IMG/VR virus record: IMGVR_UViG_3300032092_000232
Span: 1-24,916 of that record
DNA length: 24,916 nt
Reading direction: 5' to 3' (one strand)
Origin: a virus
A program made the translations under genes and the position numbers. Each line of letters begins with the position of its first letter. The first letter of the stretch is position 1. The notes beneath the pieces are model-generated. The model made no database searches, was not told where the DNA came from, and saw only the letters and a list, made by a program, of their open reading frames with translations. Of this stretch, positions 8,083 to 15,966 are shown in pieces.

Positions 8083-9906
8083 ATGGAAAATAATCAAAAT
8101 CTTACAGTTTGGCAGAGACTGAGCAAAACATTTGGACCGTATTCATTGTTAGGACAGGACTACCCAACTTATCAATATGACAAAACGGAGTTATTAAAAA
8201 CAAACTCTAAACAACAATACGAAAAAGAAAAGTTACAGGCTCAACAAACTTATTACTTAGCCAATCAGTGGACTAAAATTGAGAATAATTTATATTCTCA
8301 AGCAACATATTATGAACCAACGAGGTTGGCGTCATTTTACGATTTTGAATCAATGGAGTATACGCCAGAGATTTCTGCGGCACTTGACATTTACGGTGAG
8401 GAATCAACTACGGTAAATCAAGATGGACAAATGGTTCAAATTTATTCTGATTCACAAAGAATAAAATCAATTCTAACTGATTTATTTAATAACGCCTTAG
8501 ATATCAACACAAATTTAACGATGTGGACAAGAAATACTTGTAAATACGGTGATAATTTTGTGTATTTGAAACTTGACCCTGAAAAGGGAGTTGTGGGTTG
8601 TATGCAATTACCTAACATCGAAATCGAAAGATTGGAGATGGGTATGGCGTCCAAAACTTATAATACTGAAGCAGACCCAAAAAACACAGGCTTGAAATTT
8701 AAATGGAAGGCCCGTGATATGGAATTTAATTCTTGGGAGGTTGCACATTTTAGGTTGTTAGGTGATGATAGAAAACTTCCATATGGAACATCTATGTTAG
8801 AAAAAGCGAGACGTATTTGGAAACAATTAGTATTAGCGGAAGACGCGATGTTAATTTATCGTACCTCAAGAGCCCCTGAAAGAAGAGTTTTCAAGGTATT
8901 TGTAGGAAATATGGATGACCAAGATGTAGAAGCATACGTACAACGTGTTGCAAATAAATTCAAACGTCAACAAGTGGTAGACCATAAAACAGGAAATGTC
9001 GATATGAGATTCAACCAAATGGCGGTTGACCAAGATTATTTTGTTCCTGTACGTGACCCTGCACAAGCAAGTCCTATAGATACACTACCCGGAGCAACTA
9101 ACTTGGCGGAAATTGCTGATATTGAATACATCCAAAAGAAATTATTAACCGCACTTCGTGTTCCAAAAGCGTTTTTAGGTTTTGAGGAACCTGTTGGTGA
9201 TGGTAAGAATCTATCATTGATGGATATTCGTTTTGCAAGAACAATTAATAGAATTCAAAAAAGTATGTTGGCTGAAATGAATAAAATTGCCATCATACAT
9301 TTATTCTTATTAGGTTTTGAGGACGAATTAAGTAATTTTACACTTGGGTTAAATAATCCATCTCGCCAAGCGGATTTGTTGGCAATTGACGTATGGAAAG
9401 AGAAGATTATACTTTATAAAGACGCCGTTACCGCAATTGAGGGTATCGCTCCTGTATCTGTTTCTTGGGCTAAAAAACACGTACTTGGATTCTCTGACGA
9501 AGAAATCAAACTAGACTTACAACAACAAAGAATTGAGAAAGCGGTGGCTGCTGAACTTACAAATACCCCAACAATTATTGTTCATACGGGTATATTTGAT
9601 AATGTCGATAAACTATATGGTCAACAAACAGGTACAACCGCCGCCGCGGGTGCTACACCACCACCACCTCCTGAAGGCGGAGGAGGAATGGGTGATATGG
9701 GAGGAGGCGAAATTCCACCGCCACCGCCAGGTCCTGAACCAGGTGGCGAAGCAGGAGTTACTCCCGAATCAAAAAGAAGAGATAATATGAATATATTACT
9801 CGAAAGTAATGATTTAATTAATGAAGATGACTTCATAGATTTATCAAGAGCGAGAAATTCTTTGGGTGATATTGGGGATGAACTTGATAGAATACTAAAT
9901 GACTAA
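8083..9906 (+). CDS. 20: Portal protein (gp20-like)
   Basis: Forms the dodecameric ring at the unique capsid vertex, nucleates prohead assembly and is the DNA channel to which terminase and neck attach. The gp20 core is easily recognised: LPYGTSMLEKARRIWKQLVL begins at residue 232, followed by a segment reading IYRTSRAPERRVFKVFVGN, then FVPVRD and DIEYIQKKLLTALRVPKAFL. At 607 residues it is longer than T4 gp20 (524). The extra length is mainly a C-terminal tail with Pro and Gly runs (~525-560) and an acidic end. The start is an ATG with no Shine-Dalgarno sequence, 20 bases after a late-promoter-like octamer. Confidence 0.97.
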   Translation: MENNQNLTVWQRLSKTFGPYSLLGQDYPTYQYDKTELLKTNSKQQYEKEKLQAQQTYYLANQWTKIENNLYSQATYYEPTRLASFYDFESMEYTPEISAALDIYGEESTTVNQDGQMVQIYSDSQRIKSILTDLFNNALDINTNLTMWTRNTCKYGDNFVYLKLDPEKGVVGCMQLPNIEIERLEMGMASKTYNTEADPKNTGLKFKWKARDMEFNSWEVAHFRLLGDDRKLPYGTSMLEKARRIWKQLVLAEDAMLIYRTSRAPERRVFKVFVGNMDDQDVEAYVQRVANKFKRQQVVDHKTGNVDMRFNQMAVDQDYFVPVRDPAQASPIDTLPGATNLAEIADIEYIQKKLLTALRVPKAFLGFEEPVGDGKNLSLMDIRFARTINRIQKSMLAEMNKIAIIHLFLLGFEDELSNFTLGLNNPSRQADLLAIDVWKEKIILYKDAVTAIEGIAPVSVSWAKKHVLGFSDEEIKLDLQQQRIEKAVAAELTNTPTIIVHTGIFDNVDKLYGQQTGTTAAAGATPPPPPEGGGGMGDMGGGEIPPPPPGPEPGGEAGVTPESKRRDNMNILLESNDLINEDDFIDLSRARNSLGDIGDELDRILND

Positions 9907-9914
9907 TATTTATT
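9907..9914 (+). promoter_or_regulatory. Variant late promoter-like octamer TATTTATT
   Basis: TATTTATT, one base off the exact motif, lies 16 bases before the ATG at 9931, directly after the portal stop codon. Spacing matches the exact copies. Weaker support because of the mismatch. Confidence 0.35.
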
Positions 9915-9930
9915 ATAAAATATTTGCAAA

Positions 9931-10656
9931 ATGAAAATAGGTGTATTAAAATCAAGAGTTGAGAAATTACTTTCTGAGTCTTACGGAAAAGGAACTTTTA
10001 AAGATGAGATTAAAAATTTCAATAGAAATGTTTTATCAAATAAAAACATATCTAAATTATTTTTTCTTTACGACGAATTATCGACAAATAAAGGATATGA
10101 CCAAAAATTGGCGGAGGATTTTGTTTTTGAATCAATCACGATGTTTGAAAACATTATTAATAAGACAGACAAAAGAGATTTAGAAAAACTTAAAAAGTGG
10201 TCAATTGGTATTAACTCTCACAATCAATACACAGATATAGATAACTTGTTTTATAATACAGGAGATGTGTTACATTTGGAAAACAAAGTTAGAAGTAAAA
10301 AAGTAATTGTTGAGGGATTAAAAAAGACTCCTGTTGTTGAAAGCAAGGAAACAATTCTGTTACCTTTGAGTTCTATGGTCAAAGTTGCGAATAAATCTAT
10401 TGAAGAATTTGTATCTAATTTAAACGAATCCGAAAAGAAAGAACTTAATTTATTCCTTAAAGAAGATGAGTCAGTTTTATCTGAACAATTTCAAAATTTG
10501 AAGGATGAAGCGGTAGTTAAATTAGTTGTTGTTTTAGAATCTGAATCTGACGAATTAGTTAAAAACACAATTAATGAGACAATAGATAATATTAAATCTA
10601 AAAAATTTGACAGATTAGAGTATTTTAAGTTAAAGAATTTGGTTAATACACTATAA
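9931..10656 (+). CDS. Hypothetical protein in the gp67/gp68 position (candidate prohead core protein)
   Basis: A 241-residue, highly charged, almost entirely helical protein, rich in Lys, Glu, Asn and Ile. I recognise no family. The N-terminus (MKIGVLKSRVEKLLSESYGKG) is an amphipathic helix ending in a possible prohead-protease-like site (LSE|S). In T4 the small core proteins gp67 and gp68 lie between portal gene 20 and protease gene 21; this gene and the next occupy that place. The prohead core role is inferred from position and composition alone. It begins 24 bases after the portal gene with a TATTTATT element between. Confidence 0.7.
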   Translation: MKIGVLKSRVEKLLSESYGKGTFKDEIKNFNRNVLSNKNISKLFFLYDELSTNKGYDQKLAEDFVFESITMFENIINKTDKRDLEKLKKWSIGINSHNQYTDIDNLFYNTGDVLHLENKVRSKKVIVEGLKKTPVVESKETILLPLSSMVKVANKSIEEFVSNLNESEKKELNLFLKEDESVLSEQFQNLKDEAVVKLVVVLESESDELVKNTINETIDNIKSKKFDRLEYFKLKNLVNTL

Positions 10657-10659
10657 ATT

Positions 10660-10691
10660 TTTGACATTCTGACAAACTTTATCTAACTTTT
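10660..10691 (+). promoter_or_regulatory. Possible host-type promoter
   Basis: TTTGACA at 10660-10666 is followed about 20 bases later by TAACTTTT (10684-10691), a near match to the Bacteroidetes TTTG / TAnnTTTG pair with the last G missing. No TATTTATA occurs before this gene. Tentative. Confidence 0.25.
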
Positions 10692-10718
10692 TTTCAGGTA
10701 AATAAACTCTGAAAAAAA
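10688..10718 (+). promoter_or_regulatory. Leader hairpin next to the start codon
   Basis: TTTTTTTCAG (10688-10697) and CTGAAAAAAA (10709-10718) are perfect 10-bp inverted arms around an 11-base loop, 7 bases before the ATG at 10726. A second ATG at 10718 reads only three codons to a stop. The weak A/T stem and lack of a following T run argue against a plus-strand terminator. It may affect translation initiation. Confidence 0.35.
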
Positions 10719-10725
10719 TGAGAGA

Positions 10726-11178
10726 ATGAAGAAAGGAAAAACCGCTAAATTAAGCGGGTTCAAATCGTCAAAAATTAGTTATGGAACAGTAGATTCAAAA
10801 AACTTAAAATCAGTTTACATTAACATTCAAACTTGGGTTCAACCAAAAGACGATTATGAGAATTGGACAAGAATTGTCCTAAATATGTCAAGAGCAATTA
10901 AGCACGTTGTATACAATTGTATTGACAAAGAAATGTTCGACGAAAAATTTATTGCCGATTTGGATTTAAGAACAAGCGGTATTCAATACAAAAAAAGGTC
11001 TTTTATGAATTTAGAAATTAATCTTTATTTATTAGAAGAAATGGACTTCAAGTCAACAAAGTTAAAAAAATCAATAAAATCTATCGTAAGTTGTATTCAT
11101 TCAGACATCTTCAGAAAAAATGAATATTTTGATTTTCACTTAAGCAAAAAAGACAAAACTGAACTCGTAGAGGTATAA
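10726..11178 (+). CDS. Hypothetical protein in the gp67/gp68 position
   Basis: A 150-residue basic protein of unknown family, alpha/beta in appearance. The N-terminus is Lys/Ser-rich (KKGKTAKLSGFKSSKISYG). A central beta-like stretch reads VYINIQTWVQPKDDYENWT, and the C-terminal half is Lys-rich and helical. No membrane segment or catalytic motif is visible. It lies between the portal/core region and the protease gene, same strand, with a 69-base gap upstream that holds a hairpin and a possible host-type promoter. That could mean expression timing different from its neighbours. Function unknown; a core or regulatory role is only a guess from location. Confidence 0.7.
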   Translation: MKKGKTAKLSGFKSSKISYGTVDSKNLKSVYINIQTWVQPKDDYENWTRIVLNMSRAIKHVVYNCIDKEMFDEKFIADLDLRTSGIQYKKRSFMNLEINLYLLEEMDFKSTKLKKSIKSIVSCIHSDIFRKNEYFDFHLSKKDKTELVEV

Positions 11179-11193
11179 ATATAAAGTTCGAGG

Positions 11194-11201
11194 TATTTAT
11201 A
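11194..11201 (+). promoter_or_regulatory. Candidate late promoter octamer TATTTATA (with inverted partner)
   Basis: Exact TATTTATA 13 bases before the gp21 ATG. Its reverse complement, TATAAATA, lies at 11174-11181, overlapping the stop codon of the previous gene. The two form an inverted pair 12 bases apart. Confidence 0.5.
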
Positions 11202-11214
11202 TAAAAATATCGAA

Positions 11215-11943
11215 ATGAACGAACTTAAAATATTGAAACCCTATGAATCTGGAAAAGGGATTCTTATTGAGTATGATGCAGGATATGTGTCACCAAAAGA
11301 ATTTGGAAATCAAAATATTTTGATGGAATCCAAAAGTTTCATGGACCACAGTAAACCATTTGAGTTTTATGCGGTTCTACAAAAATATAATACACCAAAT
11401 CGTAATGGTAGGATTTATCCTGAAAAAATATTAAAAAGAGAAGCGGAAAATTATAAGAAAATGATTAATAAGGGTGTTTCACTTTCTGAGTTGAACCACC
11501 CTGAATCATCTTTAATTGATTTGGATAGAGTTTCTCATATTATCACTGAAGTATGGTGGGATGGAATAATATTGATGGGTAAATTAAGATTACTAACATC
11601 ACCCGGATTCCATGAAAGAGGGATTTGTTCTACAAAGGGAGATTTAGCAGCAAATTACTTAAGACAAGGCGTTACTTTAGGTATTTCATCAAGAGGTGTT
11701 GGTTCCCTTAAAAAGATAGGAGAACAAAATGAAGTTCAGGACGATTTTGAATTAATTTGTTTTGACTTAGTTTCTTCACCGTCAACACCAGGTGCGTATC
11801 TTTTTTCTAAACCTGAAGAAAGGGGTAATTTTGAGGAGAACTTGGAGGAGGAGAATAAAACACAAAGAGAACGTCACGTAGGACCCGAAGCAAACAATTC
11901 ATTAGATTTAATGAAACGATTAAATACATATCTCGATAAGTAA
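11215..11943 (+). CDS. 21: Prohead core protease (gp21-like)
   Basis: The serine protease that matures the T4-type prohead by cutting capsid, scaffold and core proteins, then itself. At 242 residues it is close to T4 gp21 (212). The family's three catalytic regions are all present: ELNHPESS with H95, LGISSRGVGS with S158/S159, and FELICFDLVSSPSTPGAYL with D184. The opening FYAVLQKYNTPNRNGRIYP is also typical. The C-terminal ~40 residues are Glu-rich and look like a self-cleaved tail. A matching cleavage site occurs in this window's capsid protein. The start follows a late-promoter-like octamer by 13 bases. Confidence 0.94.
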   Translation: MNELKILKPYESGKGILIEYDAGYVSPKEFGNQNILMESKSFMDHSKPFEFYAVLQKYNTPNRNGRIYPEKILKREAENYKKMINKGVSLSELNHPESSLIDLDRVSHIITEVWWDGIILMGKLRLLTSPGFHERGICSTKGDLAANYLRQGVTLGISSRGVGSLKKIGEQNEVQDDFELICFDLVSSPSTPGAYLFSKPEERGNFEENLEEENKTQRERHVGPEANNSLDLMKRLNTYLDK

Positions 11944-11971
11944 TCCTTGATTTTATAAAATGTTTTGATGA

Positions 11972-11980
11972 TATTTTATA
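11972..11980 (+). promoter_or_regulatory. Late promoter-like variant TATTTTATA
   Basis: TATTTTATA, the octamer with one extra T, lies 12 bases before the ATG at 11993. Weak on its own. Confidence 0.25.
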
Positions 11981-11992
11981 AAAAATAAAACT

Positions 11993-12208
11993 ATGAACGA
12001 AAAATATTTCATTGCAAAACTTTACTATGAATTTCCTGATGAAGAAACAGGTAAAGTAAAAAAAGTAAAAGAAGAAAAACTTGTAAAGGCATATAGTCCG
12101 ACTGATGTTGAGGCTAAGATTACAAAAAGGTATAGTGAATTAACTTGGGATTGGAGAATCACATCAATTGCGGAAAGCAAAATTGACGAAGTTATAGAAG
12201 TATTGTAA
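11993..12208 (+). CDS. DUF4494-type small protein
   Basis: A 71-residue protein whose pattern matches what I know of DUF4494: an N-terminal strand (YFIAKLYYEF), the DEETGKVKKVKEEKLV core, a middle DVEAKITKRYSEL helix and a closing strand (WRITSIAESKIDEVIEVL). The family is small, uncharacterised and seen mainly in Bacteroidetes genomes and their phages, which supports the host assignment. It sits between the prohead protease and the scaffold, a place where T4 has no gene, and a terminator follows. No catalytic residues are evident. The start has the same AAAACTATG leader as the gene at 2234. Confidence 0.8.
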   Translation: MNEKYFIAKLYYEFPDEETGKVKKVKEEKLVKAYSPTDVEAKITKRYSELTWDWRITSIAESKIDEVIEVL

Positions 12209-12230
12209 ATTTTTTTCTTAAAAGTTTAAT

Positions 12231-12262
12231 AAAAAGGGGTCTCGAAAGGGTCCCCTTTTTTT
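12231..12262 (+). terminator. Rho-independent terminator
   Basis: AAAAAGGGG (12231-12239) pairs with CCCCTTTTT (12252-12260) around a 12-base loop and runs into a T tract. It lies 23 bases after the DUF4494 stop and separates that gene from the scaffold/capsid unit. Confidence 0.85.
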
Positions 12263-12322
12263 ATTTATTTAATTTTTTTTAAATCAAAACCACAGAAAAT
12301 GAATTTTTTACGTATATGACAA

Positions 12323-12330
12323 TATTTATA
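12323..12330 (+). promoter_or_regulatory. Candidate late promoter octamer TATTTATA
   Basis: Exact TATTTATA 22 bases before the scaffold ATG and 61 bases after the terminator, so the scaffold-capsid pair probably starts its own transcript here. Confidence 0.55.
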
Positions 12331-12352
12331 TGAAAAATATACATTTAAAAAA

Positions 12353-13858
12353 ATGGCAAAAGAAAAAAATTTGGTTGAGGACGCTCTTATTCAAATGAAA
12401 AATTTGGAAGAGGCGGTAGCCGAAAATGCAAAAGGAATACTTGCATCTACAATGAAGCAAGAAATCAAAGAATTAGTAAAAGAATCTATCGTGTCAGAAC
12501 AAGGTGACGATGACGAGGAGATTGAAACAGATGATGAAATGGGTATGGACATGGATTCTGATGATATGGACATGGATATGGATTCTGATGATGATATGGA
12601 CATGGATATGGATTCTGATGAAATGGAAATGGATATGGATTCTGATATAAGTGATATTGGAATGTCCGATGATGATGATATTATCGATTTGTCAGGAACT
12701 GACTCTGATGGTGAACCATTAATCTCTGATGAGGACCTTTTAAAGGTTTTCTTATCAATGGACCAAAATGACGGTATCATAGTAAAAAAAGATAACAATA
12801 TGGTTAATCTAAAAGATGATAATACAGATAAAGAATACATGATTCAAATGGAATCTTACGATGAAATGGAAGAATCATACGATGAAATGGATGAGTCTTA
12901 TGAAGAAATGGAAGAATCATACGATGAAATGGATGAGTCTTATGAAGAAATGGATGAATCTATGAATATTAATGATATCATTGATTCAGTATTTGGTTCT
13001 AAAGATTCTGAAGAGTCTTATGGAAAAGAAGATGAGGACGAAGAAACTGTTTATGAGATTGAAATGGATGAAATGGATGAAATGGATGAAATGATGGATG
13101 ACGAAGAAGATATCCAAATGGAGTCCACTAAACCTAAAATCGGTAGCGGTGCTAAAATTGGTAAACCTAAATTCTCTTATAAGAAAACTTCAGGCGGATT
13201 CAAAGAAGACATGAAACAAGGTACAAGAGGTGTTGGAATGGGTAAACCTAAATTCGAATTTAAAGAGGGAATGAAAAAAGAAAAGATGGATGATTCTAAA
13301 CTTATGAAAAAAGGAAAACCGTCGTCTATGTTCTACTCTGGTAAAAAAGAAGAAACTAAAGAAGCGTCACGTACATATGCTTTCGGCTCGAAAGATGGAA
13401 GTCGCGGTCTTAGAAAAGGTATTACACCAAACAGAAACCTTACGTTTGAAAACGAACAAAAATACGAAGAACAAATCAAAGTTTTAAGAGAGAAAAACGA
13501 AGAATATCGTAAAGCTCTAAATGTGTTCAGAGATAAACTTAACGAAGTTGCTACTTTCAATTCAAATTTGGCATACGCGACAAGACTGTTCACTGAACAT
13601 TCAACATCTAAACAAGAGAAAATTAACATCTTGAGAAGATTTGATGATGTTGAAACTATCAAAGAATCAAAAAATTTGTATCGTACAATAAAAAGTGAAT
13701 TAACAACAACAAACAAAACGTCGATTGCGGAATCGATTGAAGTGAGAATCGAAAAAACTCCTTCTTCAGGTTCGGCTTCGACACTAATCGAATCTAAAAC
13801 TTATGAGAATCCTCAATTCTTAAGAATGAAGGATATTATGAGTAAGATTATAAAATAA
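12353..13858 (+). CDS. 22: Prohead scaffolding core protein (gp22-like)
   Basis: The 501-residue protein lies directly before the major capsid gene, where T4 gp22 lies, and has the expected composition and ending. T4 gp22 forms the core around which gp23 assembles and is then degraded by gp21. Residues ~45-120 and ~165-255 are extremely acidic, built from MDMDSDD and SYDEMDESYEEM steps. Residues ~256-345 switch to Lys/Gly-rich (KIGKPKFSYKK; GKPKFEFKEG). Residues ~366-410 are coiled coil. The C-terminal conserved part includes LAYATRLFTE, INILRRFDD and LYRTIKSEL. It is nearly twice the T4 length (269), almost entirely through low-complexity insertions. It has its own promoter-like octamer and shares a transcript with gp23. 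Confidence 0.86.
   Translation: MAKEKNLVEDALIQMKNLEEAVAENAKGILASTMKQEIKELVKESIVSEQGDDDEEIETDDEMGMDMDSDDMDMDMDSDDDMDMDMDSDEMEMDMDSDISDIGMSDDDDIIDLSGTDSDGEPLISDEDLLKVFLSMDQNDGIIVKKDNNMVNLKDDNTDKEYMIQMESYDEMEESYDEMDESYEEMEESYDEMDESYEEMDESMNINDIIDSVFGSKDSEESYGKEDEDEETVYEIEMDEMDEMDEMMDDEEDIQMESTKPKIGSGAKIGKPKFSYKKTSGGFKEDMKQGTRGVGMGKPKFEFKEGMKKEKMDDSKLMKKGKPSSMFYSGKKEETKEASRTYAFGSKDGSRGLRKGITPNRNLTFENEQKYEEQIKVLREKNEEYRKALNVFRDKLNEVATFNSNLAYATRLFTEHSTSKQEKINILRRFDDVETIKESKNLYRTIKSELTTTNKTSIAESIEVRIEKTPSSGSASTLIESKTYENPQFLRMKDIMSKIIK
12869..12952 (+). repeat. Two exact 42-bp in-frame tandem repeats in the scaffold gene
   Basis: Copies at 12869-12910 and 12911-12952 each encode EESYDEMDESYEEM and read as identical. 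Diverged copies flank them. A shorter MDMDSDD-type repeat occupies about 12541-12650. Confidence 0.85.
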
Positions 13859-13887
13859 AAATAAACTTAAAAAATAATTCCAAAAAA

Positions 13888-15699
13888 ATGGGAGCATTAT
13901 TAGAATCAGGTCTTGTTGGTAACATCGGGTTAAAACACCTTAAAGTTATCAAAGAAGATACTATCAACAAATGGGACAAACTAGGGTTCCTTGAAGGTCT
14001 TAAAGGCCACCTAAAAGAAAATGTTGCACAACTTTATGAAAACCAAGCATCACATTTGATTAACGAAGCATCTTCAGAATCTTCTAACGGAGCATTTGAA
14101 ACAGTTGTTTTCCCAATCGTGAGACGTGTTTTCTCTAAATTGTTAGCAAACGAAATCGTATCAGTACAAGCGATGAACTTACCAATCGGTAAATTGTTCT
14201 ACTTCGTACCTAAAATCCAAGGATATTCAGGAGGAACTTCTGATATGTCAGGAGAACATTACGCACCTGTAGGTTCGCCAGGTAATTATCCTGGTAATCC
14301 AAATTCAGGTTATGATGGTTCAGGCGCATACGCTAAAAATCTTTATGATTTATTTTATGAAGGTGGTGAAGCAGGACTTGACCCTCCAGGATTGTTCGAC
14401 TACTCAAAAGGTCGTTGGTCAGCAGTTACAGGTATAACTGTTACTTACGCATGGAGTCCGACAACAGGTGAATTAATCCAATCAGGATACACTAGTGGTA
14501 CTTACAGAAAGGCAATCATCGTTATGTCAGGATTCTCTGATTCAGGAGCTGGAAAATTAATTGGTCCTGATGGTCAAGAGATTGATTCTGAAACATTCCT
14601 TTCTGACCTAAAAATCATCGGTGTTACGACTAATACAACCACATCTGCTAACGCATTAAATCCATATTTGTTCAGAGTTGTGACTCAGAAATATGGTAAA
14701 GGTATGGTACAATACGGAAGTAATGCATCAACAACATTCCCAGGTTCAGGAAATGGTGGTTCATATAATAATATTTGTAATGCAGCAGGATTCATCTTCT
14801 TAGAAGTTGATTTACAGGTTCCTGCTTGTATTAACTGTGGTTCAGACTCTTTGGACGGATACACAGGTTCAACATTCTCGTCATCAACCGCTACAAACAA
14901 CGCATTTACTGCAGTTTGGAGACGTTATGCGGAACTTGAATTTGAAGATAAAATTGGTGAGGTTTCTTTTGACCTACAGTCAGTGACCGTATCGGTTTCT
15001 GAAAGAAAACTAAGAGCACAATGGTCACCTGAACTTGCACAAGACGTTGCAGCATTCCATAACATCGATGCGGAAGCTGAATTGACAGCGTTATTGTCTG
15101 AACAAGTTGCAGCTGAAATCGACCGTGAAATTTTACGTGACTTACGTAAAGGAGCGGCTTGGAACCTTCGTTGGGACTACAACGGATGGAAACGTCTGTC
15201 TTCAACAGGAACTACTCCATACACTCAAAAAGACTGGAACCAAACTTTGATTACAGCAATTAACCAAATTTCTGCACAAATCCACAAGTCAACTCTTCGT
15301 GGTGGCGCTAATTGGATTGTTGTATCTTCTGAGGTTTCTGCAATTTTTGATGACTTGGAATACTTCCACGTATCAAACGCTTCACCTGAGCAAGACCAGT
15401 ACAACATGGGTATTGAAAGAGTAGGTACATTAGCAGGTCGTTACCAAGTGTTCCGTGACCCTTACTTCCCACCAAATACGGTGTTGATTGGTCACAAAGG
15501 TACTTCGTTACTTGACACAGGTTACATTTACGCACCGTATGTACCTCTACAATTAACTCCAACTATGTACAATCCATTTAACTTCACACCTATCAAAGGT
15601 ATCATGACACGTTACGCTAAGAAAATGGTTAATAACCGTTTCTACGGACGTATCACAGTTGATGGTGTACGTACATTCGACTTGAGAGAATTGAGATAA
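13888..15699 (+). CDS. 23: Major capsid protein precursor (gp23-like)
   Basis: HK97-fold major capsid protein of the T4 type, 603 residues against 521 in T4. The N-terminal propeptide keeps the T4 layout (INKWDKLGFLEGLKG, LYENQ) and ends at HLINE|A, a consensus prohead protease site with cleavage expected after E60. The core matches strongly: LRAQWSPELAQDVAAFHNID, EAELTALLSEQVAAEIDREI, then AGRYQVFRDPYFPPNTVLIGHKG (two segments) and a YIYAPYVPLQLTP strand. Extra length lies in a Gly/Ser/Tyr-rich region at about residues 115-330. Its codon use is visibly richer in C-ending codons than its neighbours, as expected for a very highly expressed gene. It follows the scaffold gene by 29 bases with no promoter motif between. 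Confidence 0.98.
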   Translation: MGALLESGLVGNIGLKHLKVIKEDTINKWDKLGFLEGLKGHLKENVAQLYENQASHLINEASSESSNGAFETVVFPIVRRVFSKLLANEIVSVQAMNLPIGKLFYFVPKIQGYSGGTSDMSGEHYAPVGSPGNYPGNPNSGYDGSGAYAKNLYDLFYEGGEAGLDPPGLFDYSKGRWSAVTGITVTYAWSPTTGELIQSGYTSGTYRKAIIVMSGFSDSGAGKLIGPDGQEIDSETFLSDLKIIGVTTNTTTSANALNPYLFRVVTQKYGKGMVQYGSNASTTFPGSGNGGSYNNICNAAGFIFLEVDLQVPACINCGSDSLDGYTGSTFSSSTATNNAFTAVWRRYAELEFEDKIGEVSFDLQSVTVSVSERKLRAQWSPELAQDVAAFHNIDAEAELTALLSEQVAAEIDREILRDLRKGAAWNLRWDYNGWKRLSSTGTTPYTQKDWNQTLITAINQISAQIHKSTLRGGANWIVVSSEVSAIFDDLEYFHVSNASPEQDQYNMGIERVGTLAGRYQVFRDPYFPPNTVLIGHKGTSLLDTGYIYAPYVPLQLTPTMYNPFNFTPIKGIMTRYAKKMVNNRFYGRITVDGVRTFDLRELR

Positions 15700-15720
15700 T
15701 CAATTTAACATCTAATACTG

Positions 15721-15749
15721 AAAAGGGACGAGAAATCGTCCCTTTTTTT
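15721..15749. terminator. Strong terminator between convergent genes
   Basis: AAAAGGGACGA (15721-15731) pairs perfectly with TCGTCCCTTTT (15736-15746) around a GAAA loop and continues into Ts. It ends the capsid transcript and, since the arms also begin with A/T runs, may stop minus-strand transcription of the gene ending at 15748. Confidence 0.92.
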
Positions 15750-15966
15750 ATTTAGACAATAATCTAATACATTTAGATATAACTTCAGTTTCACCTATAT
15801 TATATAATCCCCGCTCATAAGCATATTTAACCGCATGAATTAGAAATACGGTGGCAATTTCATTATTAAGAGTTTGTAATATAGTCTCTAACTGTTCTTC
15901 CGTCTGTATTTCTAATCTCCCGAACAAAACTGCTAGGGATTGGTTTGATTCGTCTTCCATTTCCAT
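15748..15966 (-). CDS. Small hypothetical protein
   Basis: A 72-residue acidic helical protein of unknown family (EEQLETILQTLNNEIATVFL; YAYERGLYNIGETEV). The start ATG on the minus strand follows an A-rich run (TTAAAAATG). Its first 101 bases overlap the end of the upstream minus-strand gene in another frame. It ends against the capsid terminator. The regular helical pattern and absence of internal stops support a real gene, but no function can be given. Confidence 0.6.
   Translation of the reverse strand: MEMEDESNQSLAVLFGRLEIQTEEQLETILQTLNNEIATVFLIHAVKYAYERGLYNIGETEVISKCIRLLSK

Noticed and set aside
9533-9836. Open frames in other phases at the portal 3' end
   Set aside because: They are shadows of the Pro/Gly-rich portal tail.
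12391-12840. Minus-strand open frame of 149 codons inside the scaffold gene
   Set aside because: Antisense of GAT/GAA/ATG repeats yields a Ser/Ile repeat; no independent start signals.
12541-12960. Possible CRISPR-like array in the scaffold gene
   Set aside because: Repeats are contiguous and in frame, without unique spacers.
13333-13716. Minus-strand frame opposite the scaffold coiled coil
   Set aside because: Hydrophobic Ser/Phe-rich peptide typical of antisense to Lys/Glu codons; no promoter and the plus strand is clearly coding.
14685-15562. Four minus-strand frames opposite the capsid gene
   Set aside because: The capsid protein is certain on the plus strand; these have no homology I can see.
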